From NCBI GenBank assembly GCA_016791445.1, contig JAEUMP010000023.1, positions 1 through 64,000 of the forward strand: DNA of 64,000 nt, written 5' to 3'. Position 1 is the stretch's first letter; each line of letters opens with the position of its first letter. Shown in pieces: positions 61,498-64,000 of the stretch. The notes below the pieces were generated by a model, which worked only from the letters and a program-made list of their open reading frames with translations, ran no database searches and was not told the origin of the DNA. The translations under genes were made by a program, and so were the position numbers. This DNA is from Hyphomonadaceae bacterium. Its GTDB lineage: Bacteria > Pseudomonadota > Alphaproteobacteria > Caulobacterales > Aquidulcibacteraceae.

Positions 61498-62598
61498 CTA
61501 CGCCGCGCCGTCGAGGAGGCTCTTGAAACCGCTCGGCGCGTGCGGGCCGATGACGAGTTGTTCGAGGATGCCGACGCCTTCGGAGCCCGTGCCCGCGCCT
61601 TTGTGCTTTGTCGTGCAGATGGCCTGGATGTGCAGGTTCATCGGCAGGAGCGGATCGAGCGCATCGGGGCGGAAATCTTCCCGCGCGGAGACGCTCTCGC
61701 CCTTCCAGTGGCCGTGACCCCAGTCCGGGTGCCCGTAGCCGATGCCCTTCATCATGAAGGTCGCCCTGGGCGTCCACGTCACCGTGTGGTCGCGACCGCT
61801 CGCGTCCTTCGCCGAGAGCGTGGCGCCTTGCGCCCAGCGCTGTCCCTTCTTCCAGTCCACCTTCATCGCCGTATCGTGGAGATGGAAGTGTTCGGTGGTG
61901 TTGGCGCCGTCCATGGCGAGCGTGGCGCGCGTATTCCACGGAACGCCGTCGGCGTCGTCGTTGACGTGATAGTAGAGCGATAGGTTCGGGAAATTCGTCG
62001 GCGCCCAGAGCCAGTAGAATTGCTGCGGCGCGGCGGGCTGTTGCGGCTGTTGATCCGGCGCGCCGATCGGACGCACGCCCCAGGAGCGGTCCCGTGTGCC
62101 GAGGCCGCCTTCATAGGTCTCGCGCTTGCCGTCCACTTCCACCCAGCCGGACCAGCGCACATTCTGCGTGAAGCGCGTGAGGTCCATCATCGTGCGCGGA
62201 CCGATGCGGCGCGTGAAACGCGGCTCCTGCACGGGGAAGGAACGCCCTTCCATGACGAGGTCCGCCTTTATGCCCTCAGGTGAATCGATGAGCAGTCGCA
62301 GCTTCTGCAACGGTTCGATGACTTCGATGCGGATCGGCCCGACCTGCAGATCCATCCGCTCCATGTTCAGCAGGCGCGAGGCGTGGACGGAATGCTGAAC
62401 ACCGTCGCGCAGCACCGAGAAGTGCGCGTCCGCGACGTTCAGGTGCGGATAGACGCCGAAACCCACGCCGAAATAGCCGCCGCCATCCGGGCGATAGCCG
62501 CAGAAGAAATAGCGATCGTAGAAATTGCGGTCCGTGCCGGAGAACGCGATCGGCTCCGCCGTCTGATGGATCGGATATTCGTCGCCCTTGGTCAGCAT
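61498..62598 (-). CDS. Conserved hypothetical protein (DUF7064/7065-like)
   Basis: 366 residues, beta-rich, cytoplasmic (no signal). N-terminal NFYDRYFFCGYRPDGGGYFG and LQVGPIRIEVIEPLQKLRLL, then RWSGWVEVDGKRETYEGGLG, RDRSWGVRPIG and a C-terminal YGHPDWGHGHWKGE strand pair. The pattern fits the two-domain beta-sandwich/lipocalin-like families DUF7064 and DUF7065, from memory. ATG at 62598 with GAGGAGCGCGGG upstream. A role in lipid or steroid handling is sometimes suggested for this family but is not shown here. Confidence 0.65.
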   Translation of the reverse strand: MLTKGDEYPIHQTAEPIAFSGTDRNFYDRYFFCGYRPDGGGYFGVGFGVYPHLNVADAHFSVLRDGVQHSVHASRLLNMERMDLQVGPIRIEVIEPLQKLRLLIDSPEGIKADLVMEGRSFPVQEPRFTRRIGPRTMMDLTRFTQNVRWSGWVEVDGKRETYEGGLGTRDRSWGVRPIGAPDQQPQQPAAPQQFYWLWAPTNFPNLSLYYHVNDDADGVPWNTRATLAMDGANTTEHFHLHDTAMKVDWKKGQRWAQGATLSAKDASGRDHTVTWTPRATFMMKGIGYGHPDWGHGHWKGESVSAREDFRPDALDPLLPMNLHIQAICTTKHKGAGTGSEGVGILEQLVIGPHAPSGFKSLLDGAA

Positions 62599-62719
62599 CC
62601 CGCGCTCCTCTTTATCGTTGGCGTGAGCGTAGCGCGTTTGGACGCAGGGGCGGAAGCCTTCCCTTACGCAAGCCAGCAAGTCTTGTGCGTCGCCGTGTTC
62701 GCTGCCTTAGTCTGCGCGC

Positions 62720-63142
62720 ATGTCCCAACACGGCCTCACGCCCGACGAGATCAACGCGTTCCTGCGCGAAGCCTTTCCCGGCGGCGCGGGCGCGGCCCAT
62801 GTGGAGGCGGCCGACGGTCGGCGCGCGGTCTGCCGCATCCGCTACAATGAAAGCCAGTTGCGCCCGGGAGGGACGCTGTCGGGGCCGACGATGATGGCGC
62901 TGACCGACACGGCGGTCTACGCGCTCATCTTCTCCGCCATCGGGCTCGAGCCGCTCGCCGTGACCACGAACCTCTCGATCAATTTCCTGCGCAAGCCCAA
63001 GCCCGCCGATCTCATCGCGGAGGCACGCACGCTGAAGCGCGGCAAAGCGCTCTTCGTCGCCGACGTGTTCATCCGCTCCGACGGCGAGGATGATCCGTGC
63101 GCGCATGCCGTCGTGACCTACTCGATTCCGCCGCGCACATGA
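62720..63142 (+). CDS. PaaI-family hotdog thioesterase
   Basis: 140 residues with a hotdog fold: MSQHGLTPDEINAFLREAFP, LRPGGTLSGPTMMALTDTAV (the catalytic-site helix) and AVTTNLSINFLRKPKPADLI. It hydrolyses acyl-CoA thioesters; substrate unclear. ATG at 62720. Its stop overlaps the DUF423 start (ATGA), forming a coupled operon with the hydrolase gene. Confidence 0.88.
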   Translation: MSQHGLTPDEINAFLREAFPGGAGAAHVEAADGRRAVCRIRYNESQLRPGGTLSGPTMMALTDTAVYALIFSAIGLEPLAVTTNLSINFLRKPKPADLIAEARTLKRGKALFVADVFIRSDGEDDPCAHAVVTYSIPPRT

Positions 63143-63504
63143 GCCGCGCCCTTCTCGCCTTCGCCGCCCTGCACGGCTTTCTCGCGGTCGCGTTCGGCGC
63201 CTTCGCGGCGCATGGCATGAGCGATGTGGCGGCAAAGGGCTGGCTCGAAACGGGCGCGCGCTATGAAGCGATCCACGCGCTCGCGGCGCTCGTCGCGATG
63301 CTGCTGCCCGTGCGGTTCGCGCGCGTCGCCGGCTGGCTTTTCATTGTCGGCGCGGCGCTCTTCGCCTTCTCGCTTTATGCGCTCGCCTTCGGCGCTCCGC
63401 GCATCATGGGCATGATCACCCCGCTCGGCGGCGTAGCGCTGCTCGGCGGCTGGGCGGCGCTGTTTTTCGGCGCACTAACGACACCAACGGAGAATACGCC
63501 ATGA
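63139..63504 (+). CDS. DUF423 membrane protein
   Basis: 121 residues with four transmembrane helices. Family marks are the N-terminal LLAFAALHGFLAVAFGAFAA followed by HGM and ARYEAIHALA, the usual DUF423 pattern. Its function is unknown across the family. ATG at 63139 overlaps the thioesterase stop and its own stop overlaps the hydrolase start, so all three are translationally coupled. Confidence 0.9.
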   Translation: MSRALLAFAALHGFLAVAFGAFAAHGMSDVAAKGWLETGARYEAIHALAALVAMLLPVRFARVAGWLFIVGAALFAFSLYALAFGAPRIMGMITPLGGVALLGGWAALFFGALTTPTENTP

Positions 63505-64000
63505 CCACCGCCATGCCGCCTGTCGAGTACGTGCAGACCAACGGCATCCGCATGGCGGTGTACGAGGCGGGCCCTGCCGACCAGAAGCCGCCCATCGTGC
63601 TCTGCCACGGCTTTCCCGAGCTTGCGTTCTCTTGGCGCCACCAGATCCGCGATCTGCCGAAGCGCGGCCTGCGCGTGCTCGCGCCCGATCAACGCGGCTA
63701 CGGCCTCACCGAAGCGACGCCGTCGGTGGAAAGCTATGACATCGACCATCTCTGCGCCGACCTCGTCGGTCTGCTCGACGCCAAGGGCATCGGCAAGGCG
63801 GTGTTCTGCGGCCACGACTGGGGCGGCATCGTCGTCTGGCAGATGGCGCTGAGGCATCCCGATCGCGTCGCGGGCGTCATCGGCGTCAACACGCCCTTCA
63901 TGCCGCGCCCACCGGCCGATCCCATCGAGATCATGCGCAAGCGCATGGGCGACGAGATGTACATCGTGCACTTCCAGAAGCCGAACGAAGCAGACGAGGC
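63501..64000 (+). CDS. Alpha/beta hydrolase (epoxide hydrolase-like), truncated by window end
   Basis: 166 residues visible before the right edge. The alpha/beta hydrolase start has the oxyanion HGFP motif (VLCHGFPELAFSWRHQ), and the nucleophile elbow CGHDWGGIVVW places Asp, not Ser, at the active site, as in epoxide hydrolases and haloalkane dehalogenases. HGFPE plus the RGYG loop favours epoxide hydrolase. ATG at 63501 overlaps the DUF423 stop. The C-terminal Asp/His residues lie beyond the window. Confidence 0.88.
   Translation, partial: MTTAMPPVEYVQTNGIRMAVYEAGPADQKPPIVLCHGFPELAFSWRHQIRDLPKRGLRVLAPDQRGYGLTEATPSVESYDIDHLCADLVGLLDAKGIGKAVFCGHDWGGIVVWQMALRHPDRVAGVIGVNTPFMPRPPADPIEIMRKRMGDEMYIVHFQKPNEADE

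Overview
The window is about 64 kb of gene-dense, GC-rich (roughly two thirds G+C) chromosomal DNA from an alphaproteobacterium. The evidence is a gene transfer agent (GTA) structural cluster, an HdaB-type DnaA domain IV protein, a PleC-like histidine kinase, and a cytochrome c maturation block flanked by FeuPQ-like and DegP/GlnE genes. The mixture is most like Caulobacterales/Hyphomonadaceae-type lineages. No rRNA or tRNA gene is present to settle this, so the lineage is inference.

Layout. 0-8.6 kb: small metabolic and hypothetical genes (gamma carbonic anhydrase, VOC and NTF2-like proteins, a TetR regulator with a clear palindromic operator, acyl-CoA dehydrogenase) and pepN. 8.7-25.9 kb: a signalling and envelope block with a PleC-like kinase, an ECF sigma/anti-sigma-like/periplasmic trio, an EF-hand protein, glnE, a two-component pair, a DegP-type protease, ccmHFEI and a FeuPQ-like pair with a PepSY protein. 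A DnaJ-like co-chaperone follows at 25.9-26.8 kb. 26.9-36.5 kb: ten GTA structural genes in one tightly coupled minus-strand operon. The genes for tail terminator, tail tube, tape measure and terminase are absent from their usual places. 36.7-41.9 kb: class A penicillin-binding protein, Uup-type ABC-F ATPase and a DUF2336 protein.

41.9-43.65 kb is a compositionally distinct islet with much lower G+C. It holds a stand-alone reverse transcriptase that overlaps the end of a small upstream frame, and two 107-bp direct repeats that differ only by one contiguous base triplet. 43.7-49.8 kb: prfC, a Sel1-repeat protein, a membrane protein and small conserved proteins. 49.9-56.7 kb: hdaB with a DUF6456-like gene, sufE, a membrane histidine kinase, cysS and folE. 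56.8-64 kb: a frameshifted lipoprotein, hisI, an ArsR/SRPBCC operon, a PhoD-like phosphatase, a thioesterase/DUF423/hydrolase operon, and the cut-off right end.

The best candidates for something undescribed are the reverse-transcriptase islet and the internally shortened but apparently intact GTA operon. Function for both is inferred from sequence alone.
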